A DNA stretch of 64,000 bases from Paenisporosarcina sp050269735 (GCF_050269735.1 NZ_JBNNIX010000001.1:868001-932000); one strand, 5' to 3'. Counted from the stretch's first letter, positions 26,169-33,729 are shown. A program made the numbers and translations. The notes: a model not told the origin generated them from the sequence alone.

Positions 26169-26206
26169 ACAAGCACCCGATTTATCAGCATCGGGTGCTT
26201 GTTTTA
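26169..26206. terminator. strong bidirectional terminator
   Basis: A perfect 13-bp stem (acaagcacccgat/atcgggtgcttgt, loop ttatcagc) is followed by TTTTATA on the plus strand and TTGGTTTTT on the minus strand. It lies 17 bases past the stop of the small membrane protein at 26223. Confidence 0.85.
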
Positions 26207-26222
26207 TAAATCTATCATTCAC

Positions 26223-26348
26223 TTATTTCGGATCGATTTTCGATGCATCGCCAGGTTTTAGTCCATGAGAAAGGAAATAAACAAATGCACCCCCGAGCAT
26301 AGCCAAACATAGCAGAAAGCCAATTGTAATCACTAAATAGTATGACAT
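26223..26348 (-). CDS. 41-aa single-helix membrane protein
   Basis: A short frame reads MSYYLVITIGFLLCLAMLGG followed by AFVYFLSHGLKPGDASKID. It has one transmembrane helix (residues ~5-27) and a short polar C-terminal tail. GGAGGCGG lies 5 bases upstream of the ATG and a strong terminator follows, so it looks like a complete single-gene unit. Its size and topology resemble small subunits of membrane enzymes such as terminal oxidases, but I cannot name a family. Confidence 0.65.
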   Translation of the reverse strand: MSYYLVITIGFLLCLAMLGGAFVYFLSHGLKPGDASKIDPK

Positions 26349-26458
26349 ATGTACCGCCTCCTTTTTGGAGTATATGCGGGGACAAGCCATTATTTGATGA
26401 ACTAGGAAACTATTTTTCCTTTCTTTATTGTAATGTTAATTAGCTGAGCAGACACTCA

Positions 26459-26560
26459 GTCTGACTTTCGGTGTACGACGTCTAAAAAAATGACGTTCAC
26501 GTCTGACTTTTGAGGATTCACGTCTGAAATTTAACCTTTGTAGTCGGAAAAATAGTAGAG
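26459..26560. repeat. 21-nt-period array A1
   Basis: The motif GTCTGACTTT or a variant starts at 26459, 26480, 26501, 26522 and 26543, exactly 21 bases apart each time. The first ~10 bases are conserved, the remainder varies. Confidence 0.85.
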
Positions 26561-26703
26561 ATTATGATGATTCATCAAGTGACCGCAAGACAGAATAGGA
26601 TTTCTTGGAAAACTAAAGGGAGCGGCCAATAATATTCGTCCGGCAGCTTTCTAACTATTTTTCCTTCCTTTGATGTATGGATAATTAGCTGAGCAGATGC
26701 TCA

Positions 26704-26805
26704 GTCTGACTTTTGGCGTACGACGTCTGAAAAAATGACGTTCACGTCTGACTTTTCTGGATTGACGTCTGAAAAATGACCATTGTAGTCGGAAAAATAG
26801 TAGAG
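26704..26805. repeat. 21-nt-period array A2
   Basis: This is the same array in the second duplication copy. GTC starts fall at 26704, 26725, 26746, 26767 and 26788, again exactly 21 apart. It is preceded by the palindrome CTGAGCAGATGCTCAG. Confidence 0.85.
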
Positions 26806-26860
26806 ATCATGATGATTCCTCAAATGACCGCAAAATAGGAAGGGATTTCCTTAGTGAACT

Positions 26861-26900
26861 AAAGAAAGCTGCCGAAATTGTATCTTCGGCAGCTTTCTTT
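26861..26900. terminator. 16-bp hairpin, terminator of the subtilisin gene
   Basis: Perfect arms aaagaaagctgccgaa (26861-26876) and ttcggcagctttcttt (26885-26900) enclose the loop attgtatc. The same loop and inner stem recur at 33657, 41617 and (degenerate) 47328. It lies 41 bases beyond the stop of the minus-strand protease. Confidence 0.85.
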
Positions 26901-26941
26901 TTAGGTATGAAATTGTTTCGAGAAATCTTGTAGTCTAGCGT

Positions 26942-28207
26942 TTATTGTACACGTGCGAAGCCGAAGCCTGATGCATAGTCGTCACCAGTTGTTGCACCGA
27001 TTCCACCTTTAATATCGACTGCTTTTGCTTTGTTTTGAAGGTTGGTGCGTAATGTTGTGTGTGACCAGCTTGGGTTTGATGCCCAAATTTTTGCAGCAAG
27101 ACCTGCTACGTGTGGTGTAGCCATTGATGTACCGTTCAATGTGTTGTAGCCACCATTGTTCCAAGTTGAGTAGATTGCTGCACCTGGAGCAGAGATTTCA
27201 ACGTCACCTTGTTGGATTACATAATCACCGTCTGTTGAAGCGTATCCGCGAGAAGAGAAGTCTGCAACGCGGTATGTACCGTTTTGCTGAACGTTTTCTA
27301 ATGCTGCGACGGCAACAGCGTTAACTAATGCGCCTGGGTAACCGATAGAGCCTTGGTTCGGACCTTCATTTCCTGCAGCTGCCACGATAAGAACACCTTT
27401 GTTATATGCATACGTAACAGCGCTTGAGATTAAGCTGTCATTTCCTGCAGAACCAAGTGACATGTTGATTACTGTTTTTGTACCAGTTGATGTTGCTTGG
27501 TCAGCCGCGTGGCGGATGGCAGCAGCGATATCATCTGAGTAACCTGAACCGTTATCGCCAAGTACTTTGTATGCCCAAAGGTCAGCTTGAGGAGCTACCC
27601 CGTAAACACCTGCACCGTCGTCTCCTCCATCAGCAAGAGCTGAACCTGCTACGTGAGTTCCATGTCCATGAGCATCGTTACATGCGCCGTTAACTAGTGA
27701 TGTTGCTTGTGTGAAGTCTTTACATTGCTCAACTGCATTTTCAAGATCGTAGTGGGCAGTGTAAACTCCTGTATCAAGAACAGCGATGTTGATGCCTGCT
27801 CCACCAGATGTTGTGGTTTGACTACTGTTATTATAGATGGCTTTGATGCCCCATGGTGTTTGGTGTGTTGGATATTCAGCCGCTTGTACTTCGCTTTGCG
27901 TTGAACGTACGTCCGTATCCAATTTAACTTCTTGTACTTTTGTCAGTGTAAGATTTTTGTTTTTTTGCAACGCTTCGAATTGCTTTTGTGTCATTTCAGT
28001 AGAGAAACCGTTTTCCGTTAGTTCCCAACGTGATTTGTATTGCTTCTTCAGCGTATCTTTCTGGGAAAGATTGTTCGATTCTACATAGACACGGAATTTC
28101 TCAACACCATTGTCTGTGTTTTGTGTAGAAGCACTTGCCCCTGCCGTAGGGATTGCCAGACTTGCTGTCAATAAAACGCTCATCAAGATTTTCTTCGACT
28201 TGTTCAT
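26942..28207 (-). CDS. secreted subtilisin-like serine protease
   Basis: This is a 421-aa extracellular protease of the S8 family. It has a signal peptide (residues 1-26, KKILMSVLLTASLAIPTAGASA), an inhibitor-type propeptide (~30-115), and the catalytic domain with Asp in VLDTG (~144), His in GHGTHVAGS (~181), the oxyanion Asn in AAAGNEGP and Ser in GTSMATPHVAG (~360). It resembles the psychrophilic subtilisins of Antarctic Bacillus/Sporosarcina (S41 type). The gene diverges from an NprR-like regulator, whose 138-base promoter region it shares, so quorum control is likely. Confidence 0.93.
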   Translation of the reverse strand: MNKSKKILMSVLLTASLAIPTAGASASTQNTDNGVEKFRVYVESNNLSQKDTLKKQYKSRWELTENGFSTEMTQKQFEALQKNKNLTLTKVQEVKLDTDVRSTQSEVQAAEYPTHQTPWGIKAIYNNSSQTTTSGGAGINIAVLDTGVYTAHYDLENAVEQCKDFTQATSLVNGACNDAHGHGTHVAGSALADGGDDGAGVYGVAPQADLWAYKVLGDNGSGYSDDIAAAIRHAADQATSTGTKTVINMSLGSAGNDSLISSAVTYAYNKGVLIVAAAGNEGPNQGSIGYPGALVNAVAVAALENVQQNGTYRVADFSSRGYASTDGDYVIQQGDVEISAPGAAIYSTWNNGGYNTLNGTSMATPHVAGLAAKIWASNPSWSHTTLRTNLQNKAKAVDIKGGIGATTGDDYASGFGFARVQ

Positions 28208-28298
28208 GTTTGTTTGCTCCTTTTCGTTGGGGAATTTTTTGTTTTTGTTGCTAATTCAAACCTATCACACTACTGTTAATTTGATTATTGGGAAATAT

Positions 28299-28319
28299 TT
28301 TAATATTATTAATATTAAA
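28299..28319. promoter_or_regulatory. 21-bp palindrome in the protease/regulator promoter region
   Basis: TTTAATATT, spacer ATT, AATATTAAA: a perfect 9-bp inverted repeat. It lies 27 bases before the regulator start and 92 bases before the protease start, in the shared divergent region. It is a candidate operator for the regulator at 28346. Being all A/T, chance is a real alternative. Confidence 0.5.
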
Positions 28320-28345
28320 GTAAATAAAAGTAAATAGGTGATTGT

Positions 28346-29563
28346 ATGCAGATTGGCTCATTGATCAAGTATCATCGAACAAAAAAGGAGCTGACTCAAA
28401 ATCAGCTGGCAATGGGGATTTGCTCCATTCCTCATCTCAGTAAAATCGAAAATAACAGCAAGGAAGCGAATTCTGAGACAATTAGGCTGTTGTTGGACCG
28501 GTTAGATGTGGATCTTCAAGACGTTGAGGAAAGTGAACGAGCAATTAAAAAATTGCAGAAACAATTGCTGATTCACATTAATTATGTTGAAGTGGAGAAA
28601 GCGGACGAGACGTTCAAGGAGCTGGAATCACATAAAGAAATCATCGGTTTTACCGATTATATTTACTTGTACGAAATGTATAAACTGCGCTACTACTTGT
28701 TTAAGAAGGACCTTGAAGCCTCAGAACGACAGATTAAGTGGTTACAAGCGCACCGTCAGAATTTTTCCCAACATGAGCAGTATTTACTTTCCTATTTTAC
28801 TGCGATAGCTTTAATCCTACGGGGAAAGTATGGGGAAGCGGATGAAAAGCTTACCAGGCTCGTTCAAGAAAGCGTTGGGTTGAACTACTTTGAAGGAGAA
28901 TTATATTATCATCTTGCACTAGTGAAGGGGTATTTGGAGCAAGCGGGTCACGCAATCTTTTATGGAAAGAAAGCTTTGAGTTTTTTTACGGAGCAGTTCA
29001 ACTATATGCGGATCCTACACGTGCAGATGGCGCTCGCCATTGATTACTCGCAGTCGAAGATGTATGAGGAAGCGCTGGAAAACTATGAACACTTGTTGCG
29101 TAACACTGAATTGTTAAAGCAGCAAGACTTGCTACCGCAAGTGCTTCATAATATTGGCGACCTGAAACATCATATGGGTGACTACGCAAGTGCAATGGAA
29201 ATGTTTAAGAAAAGCGCCGCCCTGTTTCCGAAGAATACGGAAAACTATTTGCTTTGTTTGTACAATCTGGCTGTTACTGAGTATAAGCTCGACAGATTGA
29301 ATGACAGCAAGAGGGATTTTACGTTATTGCATGAAGAAGCCTGTAAGATGAAAGTGGTCTCATATCAGCTGTATGCAAAGTTCTACTTATATTTGCTAGC
29401 TGATCAACAACAAAAGGCCATGAACTTTCTTGAAAACAAAGTGGTTCCCCACATAACGAAAACTGACGAACTGAAAGATGCTCATCAAACTTTTTCTCAT
29501 ATATTAGCCGAGCATTACAAGCGTGAAGGGAAATACGAAAAAGCCGTGCAATTCATATTATGA
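28346..29563 (+). CDS. RRNPP-family quorum-sensing regulator (NprR/PlcR-like)
   Basis: This is a 405-aa regulator with an N-terminal Xre-type helix-turn-helix (residues ~1-60, IGSLIKYHRTKKELTQNQLA and CSIPHLSKIENNSKE) followed by about eight TPR-like helical pairs (for example ALENYEHLLRNTEL, VLHNIGDLKHHMGDYASAMEMFKKS). This architecture binds imported signal peptides. The gene starts at ATG behind AGGTGA. A 46-aa secreted peptide gene follows 12 bases later, and a secreted protease diverges upstream, as in the NprR-NprX-protease arrangement. Target genes other than the protease are unknown. Confidence 0.88.
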   Translation: MQIGSLIKYHRTKKELTQNQLAMGICSIPHLSKIENNSKEANSETIRLLLDRLDVDLQDVEESERAIKKLQKQLLIHINYVEVEKADETFKELESHKEIIGFTDYIYLYEMYKLRYYLFKKDLEASERQIKWLQAHRQNFSQHEQYLLSYFTAIALILRGKYGEADEKLTRLVQESVGLNYFEGELYYHLALVKGYLEQAGHAIFYGKKALSFFTEQFNYMRILHVQMALAIDYSQSKMYEEALENYEHLLRNTELLKQQDLLPQVLHNIGDLKHHMGDYASAMEMFKKSAALFPKNTENYLLCLYNLAVTEYKLDRLNDSKRDFTLLHEEACKMKVVSYQLYAKFYLYLLADQQQKAMNFLENKVVPHITKTDELKDAHQTFSHILAEHYKREGKYEKAVQFIL

Positions 29564-29575
29564 GGAGTGTTTTGG

Positions 29576-29716
29576 ATGAAAAAGACGATTCTGTTGGCAC
29601 TAATTTTGAGTTTGGCTTACTTTGCAAACAGCCATGAAATGAAAAATGTAAAAATTGAGATGGCTAGCACAGATGATGTATCGAATACTTTTCCTATTCG
29701 CCCACCAGTGGGTTGA
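29576..29716 (+). CDS. signal-peptide precursor (NprX/PapR-like)
   Basis: This is a 46-aa precursor too short for usual gene calling. It has a Lys-rich start and hydrophobic core (MKKTILLALILSLAYFANS), a charged middle, and a C-terminus ending NTFPIRPPVG. GAGGAG lies 8 bases before the ATG and 12 bases separate it from the regulator. PapR (48 aa) and NprX (~43 aa) have the same layout, and NprX matures to SKPDIVG, which shares a final Val-Gly and a preceding Pro. The likely mature signal is the last 6-8 residues; exact ends are inferred. Confidence 0.8.
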   Translation: MKKTILLALILSLAYFANSHEMKNVKIEMASTDDVSNTFPIRPPVG

Positions 29717-29783
29717 TTTCATAGAGGGATGTCAGAGTATCCTTGAAGATTGATGGGATTTTTATTAATAATGAAATTTTTTA

Positions 29784-29815
29784 AACCAGTAGCTGCTAAA
29801 GCTGCTGGTTTTTTT
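29784..29815 (+). terminator. terminator after the regulator-peptide pair
   Basis: Arms aaccagtagc and gctgctggtt (10 bp with one G-U) are followed by a run of T. It lies 68 bases past the peptide stop codon. Confidence 0.85.
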
Positions 29816-29870
29816 GCGTCTGGATTCAGAGATGGAAAGATAATAAGTAAAGCCTTCCCATGTACAAGTC

Positions 29871-29952
29871 AATGCTATAAATATAGCATTATCCAATATT
29901 TGTAGTGTTTAGTATGTTTGGTTTTCGGAAACACTATTATATAAATATAGCA
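29871..29952. promoter_or_regulatory. palindromes upstream of the SGNH hydrolase
   Basis: Three elements sit in 82 bases: the perfect palindrome AATGCTAT-AAAT-ATAGCATT (29871-29890), an inverted repeat TAGTGTTT (29903-29910) with AAACACTA (29929-29936), and a second copy of TATAAATATAGCA (29940-29952), whose first copy is inside the palindrome. This is a dense cis-regulatory candidate about 40 bases before the gene. Confidence 0.5.
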
Positions 29953-29991
29953 ATATATTAACTACTAGAATAGAAATAGGATGTGTACAGG

Positions 29992-30678
29992 TTGAAGAAG
30001 TTGAAAATTTTTTTAGTTTTGTCATTGCTCGTTAACGTTTTATTAATTGGAGCGGGAAGTTATGCTTTGTCTAAAAAAAGCGGAAAAGAATTAGTTAAAC
30101 AAGTGGTAAAGCCCCAGGATTTTTCGGCATATTATCTACAAAAAACTCAGTTATACGATTCACTGGATTATGGGAAAGTGGATAAAATCTTCGTCGGGGA
30201 CAGTATCACAGACCACGGAGAGTTACAGACGTATTTTCCTGGAGAAGTGGTATTAAATCGAGGAATCGTGGATGATAAATCAAAAGGTGTATTAAAGCGT
30301 ATTGATGAAGTGGTGAAACGTAAACCAAAAGAAGTTTATATTTTGATTGGTATTAATGATATTGGTGAGAATGTCGACGTGGATGTGTATGAAAAGAATA
30401 TGGAAAAAATTATTCAATCGTTCGATAAAGCGTCAACGAAAGTGATAATACAGTCGATACTTCCAATCAATAATCAAGATTTCCAAAATAAAATATCCAA
30501 CGAAACCGTTGATCAATTCAATGAAGTACTTCAAAAACTAGTGAAGAAACATGGACTAGAATATGTTGATTTGAATCCTCACTTTAAAGATACCGATGGA
30601 CAATTGAAAGAAGAACTGACGGTAGATGGGGTTCATTTATCTGGCAAAGGGTACGATCTGTGGATGGAGAATTTATAG
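29992..30678 (+). CDS. membrane-anchored SGNH/GDSL hydrolase
   Basis: This is a ~228-aa esterase/acylhydrolase-fold protein with an N-terminal signal-anchor (IFLVLSLLVNVLLIGAG). The SGNH blocks are present: block I FVGDSIT (nucleophile Ser), block III IGINDIG (Asn) and block V DGVHLSGKGY (Asp/His). Members deacylate polysaccharides, peptidoglycan or lipids; the substrate here cannot be read. The start is uncertain: TTG at 29992 fits TAGGA at 10 bases, GTG at 29983 is very close to it. It is a monocistronic gene with a terminator at 30686. Confidence 0.85.
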   Translation: MKKLKIFLVLSLLVNVLLIGAGSYALSKKSGKELVKQVVKPQDFSAYYLQKTQLYDSLDYGKVDKIFVGDSITDHGELQTYFPGEVVLNRGIVDDKSKGVLKRIDEVVKRKPKEVYILIGINDIGENVDVDVYEKNMEKIIQSFDKASTKVIIQSILPINNQDFQNKISNETVDQFNEVLQKLVKKHGLEYVDLNPHFKDTDGQLKEELTVDGVHLSGKGYDLWMENL

Positions 30679-30685
30679 TGGAATG

Positions 30686-30716
30686 ACCAGTGGCGTTGAT
30701 GCTGCTGGTTTTTTAT
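30686..30716 (+). terminator. terminator of the SGNH hydrolase gene
   Basis: Stem accag/ctggt, extended by tggc with gctg, ends in TTTTTTATT, 8 bases after the stop codon. Confidence 0.7.
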
Positions 30717-30778
30717 TGGCATGAAATCTAAGTGGCATTAATCCACTTACGGCAAAACGCCAATAAAAATGGTGAACT

Positions 30779-30900
30779 AGCGTAGTGAGTAGATCATTCC
30801 AAAGAACTTTAAAGCCTTGGTAATGTTCCACTCGCTGAAGCATATCGGGTAATTCTTTGTGATAGAAATGAGGCATGATCGATTAGTTGGAAATGTGAGT
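30779..30900. repeat. array-leader module, copy 1 (without a clear array)
   Basis: The segment starts AGCGTAGTGAGTAG, includes ACTTTAAAG, TTGGTAATG, CCACTCGCTG and ends GATTAGTTGGAAATG. It aligns colinearly with 33434-33545 and more loosely with 63776-63917. A nested inverted repeat (attggc...gccaat around aagtgg/ccactt) lies just before it at 30715-30766. On the minus strand the modules at 30.8 and 33.5 kb give similar peptides (LQRVEHYQGFKVL versus LQLVGHSNALKTL), suggesting decay of one ancestral sequence. 30900-31037 holds nothing I recognise. Confidence 0.55.
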
Positions 30901-31037
30901 TTAAGTAAGAGTTGCAATGTAAGCTCCAATTTTGTTCTCCAGTCTAAAGTCCATTTTCGAAAAAGGATTTATAGACATTCAGGGAGAAATTAAATAGAGT
31001 TGGATTTTCTATTAGTTATTTAAAACGAGGGTTAGAG

Positions 31038-31193
31038 ATGGATAGTTTTGTGAGGTATTTCACTGAGGACCTTCAGGATTACGTTACAGCTTATGGCATT
31101 TTCATCGTTCCGTATTTGTTGTTCATCTCGTTATTGGGATATGTGGTGCAACGTGTGAAGGATAAAAAAGAGAACAACTATATGAATAATTAA
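31038..31193 (+). CDS. 51-aa single-helix membrane protein
   Basis: A short frame begins MDSFVRYFTEDLQDYVTAYG and continues with one membrane helix (IFIVPYLLFISLLGYVV) and a basic tail (RVKDKKENN), giving an outside-in helix by the positive-inside rule. GAGGGTTAGAG precedes the ATG, and a terminator follows at once. No family recognised. Its compact layout suggests a real small gene. Confidence 0.6.
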   Translation: MDSFVRYFTEDLQDYVTAYGIFIVPYLLFISLLGYVVQRVKDKKENNYMNN

Positions 31194-31198
31194 TATAA

Positions 31199-31230
31199 GA
31201 AGCCGTAGATTAAATCTTCGGCTACTTTTT
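31199..31230 (+). terminator. terminator after the 51-aa gene
   Basis: Stem agccgtaga/tcttcggct is followed by ACTTTTT. It has the same 3' arm type (ATCTTCGGC) as many terminators in this window. Confidence 0.7.
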
Positions 31231-31397
31231 CATGCAATTAACTGTTCATATTGGATGTCGGATAATATTGGTAATTATTCTATTTATATAGTACTGTTTA
31301 TATGAATATTTTATTATAATGCTTATTTACAAGTGGGACTTATTGGGTGTTTAATGGAATGATAATGTAAATTAAATTGAATGAGTAGGTGAATGGA

Positions 31398-31889
31398 ATG
31401 ACTTCCAATGGAGACAAAAAACATAGGCTATTAAACGAAAATGGTTTAACGCTAGTTGAAATTTTGGCAGCGATTCTTATCCTGTCATTAGTTCTTTTAT
31501 CGTTCATGGCAATGTTTACACAGTCTGCAAAATATACTGCTCATAATCGAGAAACGTTGTCTTCGGTGGAAATTGCCGAAGACGTTATTGGGAAAATTAG
31601 AATGACGAATGATTTTACGGAACTCGGAAACCTTAAAAAAATTACGGTAACTAACGGGGTAACTAATAGAGTTGATGTGTCTGCCACAGATGCTTTTAAA
31701 GGGTTGGATCCAATTGAAGTAATCAATAGTGGTAATTCAAATTATAAAGTATTTCTAACAATGAAAGCCGCGCCAACGAATATTAATACTCTTAAGAGAG
31801 TCGAAATTGAAGTGAAGCCAATTAATGCAACTATTAAAGATTCTAAACCGTTTAAAACTGAAATCTTTATTGAGGTGAGTGGTTTATGA
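31398..31889 (+). CDS. type IV pilin-like protein (PilV/GspI-like)
   Basis: This is a 163-aa pseudopilin. A basic leader ends at NENG, followed by LTLVEILAAILILSLVLLSF, the class III signal cleaved by a prepilin peptidase after Gly, with Glu at +5. The remainder is a globular domain with no Cys. The ATG at 31398 has AGGTGAATG upstream; the GTG at 31389 overlaps it. It is the first of three overlapping or adjacent genes. The prepilin peptidase and motor ATPase are not in the window (ComC and ComGA are the obvious candidates). Confidence 0.85.
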   Translation: MTSNGDKKHRLLNENGLTLVEILAAILILSLVLLSFMAMFTQSAKYTAHNRETLSSVEIAEDVIGKIRMTNDFTELGNLKKITVTNGVTNRVDVSATDAFKGLDPIEVINSGNSNYKVFLTMKAAPTNINTLKRVEIEVKPINATIKDSKPFKTEIFIEVSGL

Positions 31890-32320
31890 GAAATCAAAAA
31901 GGGATCACATTGGTTGAATTACTTGCAGCTCTCGCACTAGTAGGTCTAGTTGCTGCGTTAGCTTTTTCGATAATGACTCAAGGTTTAAATGCATCAGATC
32001 GGAACACATCTAATCAGAGGTTGCAGCAGGAAGCGAATATTATTGTTGAGAAATTGCGAAGAGTACATTTGATGAATTCTCACGAAGCTGGCTATACGCC
32101 AACATTTGAATTGGAGATTATCGGCAATGTACTGAAAATAAAAGGTGAACAAGGTGGAATAGCAGAAGATATCCTCTCAACAGGTTATACATATAAGTTT
32201 CTCGATACAGTCGATGTCAACAAGATGGAGATTGACAGGGGAGGCCACCAAAAATTTAAAATGGAAATAAAAGATGGTGCCCGAATTTATATTATCGATA
32301 CCACTTTCAGCAAGTTATAG
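31886..32320 (+). CDS. type IV pilin-like protein (PilW/GspJ-like)
   Basis: This is a 144-aa pseudopilin with MRNQKG then ITLVELLAALALVGLVAALA, again a class III signal with Glu+5. It overlaps the preceding gene by 4 bases (ATGA), indicating coupled translation. Gene order and size fit the J-type minor pseudopilin of a tip complex. The substrate or function is unknown. Confidence 0.85.
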   Translation: MRNQKGITLVELLAALALVGLVAALAFSIMTQGLNASDRNTSNQRLQQEANIIVEKLRRVHLMNSHEAGYTPTFELEIIGNVLKIKGEQGGIAEDILSTGYTYKFLDTVDVNKMEIDRGGHQKFKMEIKDGARIYIIDTTFSKL

Positions 32321-32333
32321 GAAGGAGCCTTTT

Positions 32334-33299
32334 ATGTTTTATATGAAAAATCAAAAAGGATATATATTATTGATTGTCCTTATGCTAGTCATGGTATTTT
32401 CTGTACTGGGTATAAGTTTGATGTCACTTAATATTACTTCTGCTAAACAATTCGATAGTAAAGAAAAAACTGTGCAGGCTAGACATGCTGCTGAAATGGG
32501 TGCACAGCATTATAGAGCGTATATTGTAAAAGAATGGGATCATGTAGCTCAACTTAACAAAGTGGACATAAACAGCTTAAACAGTGAACCACCAGGTCAA
32601 CAAAAAAAAGTAGTTGATAAATATAGAAACGATATTAAAAGTAGAAACAATGAATTTTGTAATAGGGTAAAAAGTTACAAGTTAATAACATCAGAATATA
32701 CCGTCTCACCATCCAGTATGCAAGTTAATTGCAATCTCTCTATTACAGACCCATTAAAGTGGGATTTTACAGTTATCAGTAAAAAAAACTCAGATGATAA
32801 AGGTGTTAGTGTAGCCGCAACTGTTAAAATGGATGCAGGTCTTTACGAGACACCGGGTGATACTATAATATACAGCAAAGAAGTAAATGACTATCGACAG
32901 TGGACCTCATTCGACAATAATGTTAATGTAGATATTTTTTCAACAAACAAAAATAAACAGATGCTATTATTCAATAAAAATCTGACTGCAAATGACTTTA
33001 ATTTACCAACACATTCATGTGCGATTATAAAAGGGAAATTTGAAGTTAAGAATTATTTGCGAACCAAAAACAAATCAACAATCTTTGTTTTGGGTGACGC
33101 ATATATTCCAAGTAATTTCAATTACCATAAAAATCACGGGGGACTTTTCGTTGTAGGGAATGTCTATATTGATGGTGTACTTCAAAATCCTAAACCCTAT
33201 ATGGGTATCGACCCATCAATTAATCCAGGAAATTGTAAAGTGCCGAGCAACTTAGGTAATTCCTCGAATCAACCCGAATTGATTATTACATACAATTGA
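32334..33299 (+). CDS. PilX-like pilus tip protein (GspK-type)
   Basis: This is a 321-aa protein with MKNQKGYILLIVLMLVMVFS, the PilX N-terminal pattern: a hydrophobic segment without Glu at +5, as in the K-type minor pilin. A large domain follows, with a repetitive beta-rich part near the C-terminus (IIKGKFEVKNYLRTK, FVLGDAYIPSN, LFVVGNVYIDG). The ATG at 32334 has GAAGGAG 6 bases upstream. With the two preceding genes it forms an I-J-K-like tip set. A terminator follows at 33311. Confidence 0.82.
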   Translation: MFYMKNQKGYILLIVLMLVMVFSVLGISLMSLNITSAKQFDSKEKTVQARHAAEMGAQHYRAYIVKEWDHVAQLNKVDINSLNSEPPGQQKKVVDKYRNDIKSRNNEFCNRVKSYKLITSEYTVSPSSMQVNCNLSITDPLKWDFTVISKKNSDDKGVSVAATVKMDAGLYETPGDTIIYSKEVNDYRQWTSFDNNVNVDIFSTNKNKQMLLFNKNLTANDFNLPTHSCAIIKGKFEVKNYLRTKNKSTIFVLGDAYIPSNFNYHKNHGGLFVVGNVYIDGVLQNPKPYMGIDPSINPGNCKVPSNLGNSSNQPELIITYN

Positions 33300-33310
33300 A
33301 TCCCATCAAA

Positions 33311-33345
33311 AAAACGGCCGAAGTTTGCATCTTCGGCCGTTTTAC
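33311..33345 (+). terminator. terminator of the pseudopilin operon
   Basis: A 12-bp stem (aaacggccgaag/cttcggccgttt) is followed by TACTTTTTG. It carries the recurring CTTCGGCCG arm. Confidence 0.85.
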
Positions 33346-33433
33346 TTTTTGAAAAGATTCTCTTTTTGGTTTTCTTAGAAGCGCAGAGGATAAGGCATCC
33401 AAGCTTTTTGGGTACGAAAAGAAAAGGCTACCG

Positions 33434-33535
33434 AGCGTAGCGAATAGCCCCAATCAAGGTTTTAAGTGCATTGGAATGGCCCACCAGCTGTAGCTTGGTG
33501 GTATTTTGGTAAAAGAAGTGATGAACAGCAATTTA
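33434..33535. repeat. array-leader module, copy 2
   Basis: It starts AGCGTAGCGAATAG, includes GGTTTTAAG, TTGGAATGG, CCACCAGCTG and TTTTGGTAAAAGAAGTGATG, and runs directly into the first GTTGG unit of array B. Its end (AAGAAGTGATGAACAGCAATTT) resembles the segment directly before array C (AAGTAGTGTTGAAATCAATTT). Confidence 0.6.
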
Positions 33536-33640
33536 GTTGGATGTTTTGGAGAGTTCGTTGGACAATATGACAATTTCGTTGGACAAACAGCGATCTTAGT
33601 TGGACAACACAGCTTTTTGTTGGAAATGGGAGAAGTGCCT
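33536..33640. repeat. 21-nt-period array B
   Basis: GTTGGA-type units start at 33536, 33557, 33578, 33599 and 33619 (steps 21, 21, 21, 20). The conserved part is GTTGGACAA; the following 11-12 bases differ in every unit. Confidence 0.85.
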
Positions 33641-33656
33641 TTAGAAAGAGAAGGAG

Positions 33657-33690
33657 GCGGCTGAAATTGTATCTTCAGCCGCACATTTTG
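33657..33690. terminator. hairpin with attgtatc loop after array B
   Basis: Arms gcggctgaa and ttcagccgc enclose attgtatc, followed by ACATTTTG. It is the same hairpin family as 26861 and 41617. It lies between array B and the promoter of the acyl-CoA ligase gene, far from the nearest upstream stop codon. Confidence 0.7.
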
Positions 33691-33729
33691 CTAAATGGAG
33701 TGACGATTCTTTAGTAAACTAAAAAGTTA

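Larger units (their letters stand above)
26408..26898. repeat. 245-bp tandem duplication carrying 21-nt arrays
   Basis: Two consecutive copies (26408-26652 and 26653-26898) align throughout at a constant offset of 245 bases. Each begins AACTATTTTTCCTT, continues TTAGCTGAGCAGA, then has a five-unit 21-nt array, then GTAGTCGGAAAAATAGTAGA, and ends CGGCAGCTTTCT. In copy 2 the end is an intact hairpin (26861-26900); in copy 1 its left arm is decayed. Confidence 0.85.

Noticed and set aside
30673..30876. 67-codon minus-strand frame downstream of the SGNH hydrolase
   Set aside because: It crosses a terminator and a leader module; the corresponding frame at 33.4 kb is broken by a stop, so it is at most a remnant.
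33454..33684. 76-codon minus-strand frame
   Set aside because: It reads array B and the attgtatc hairpin; no ribosome site and repetitive PTK composition.
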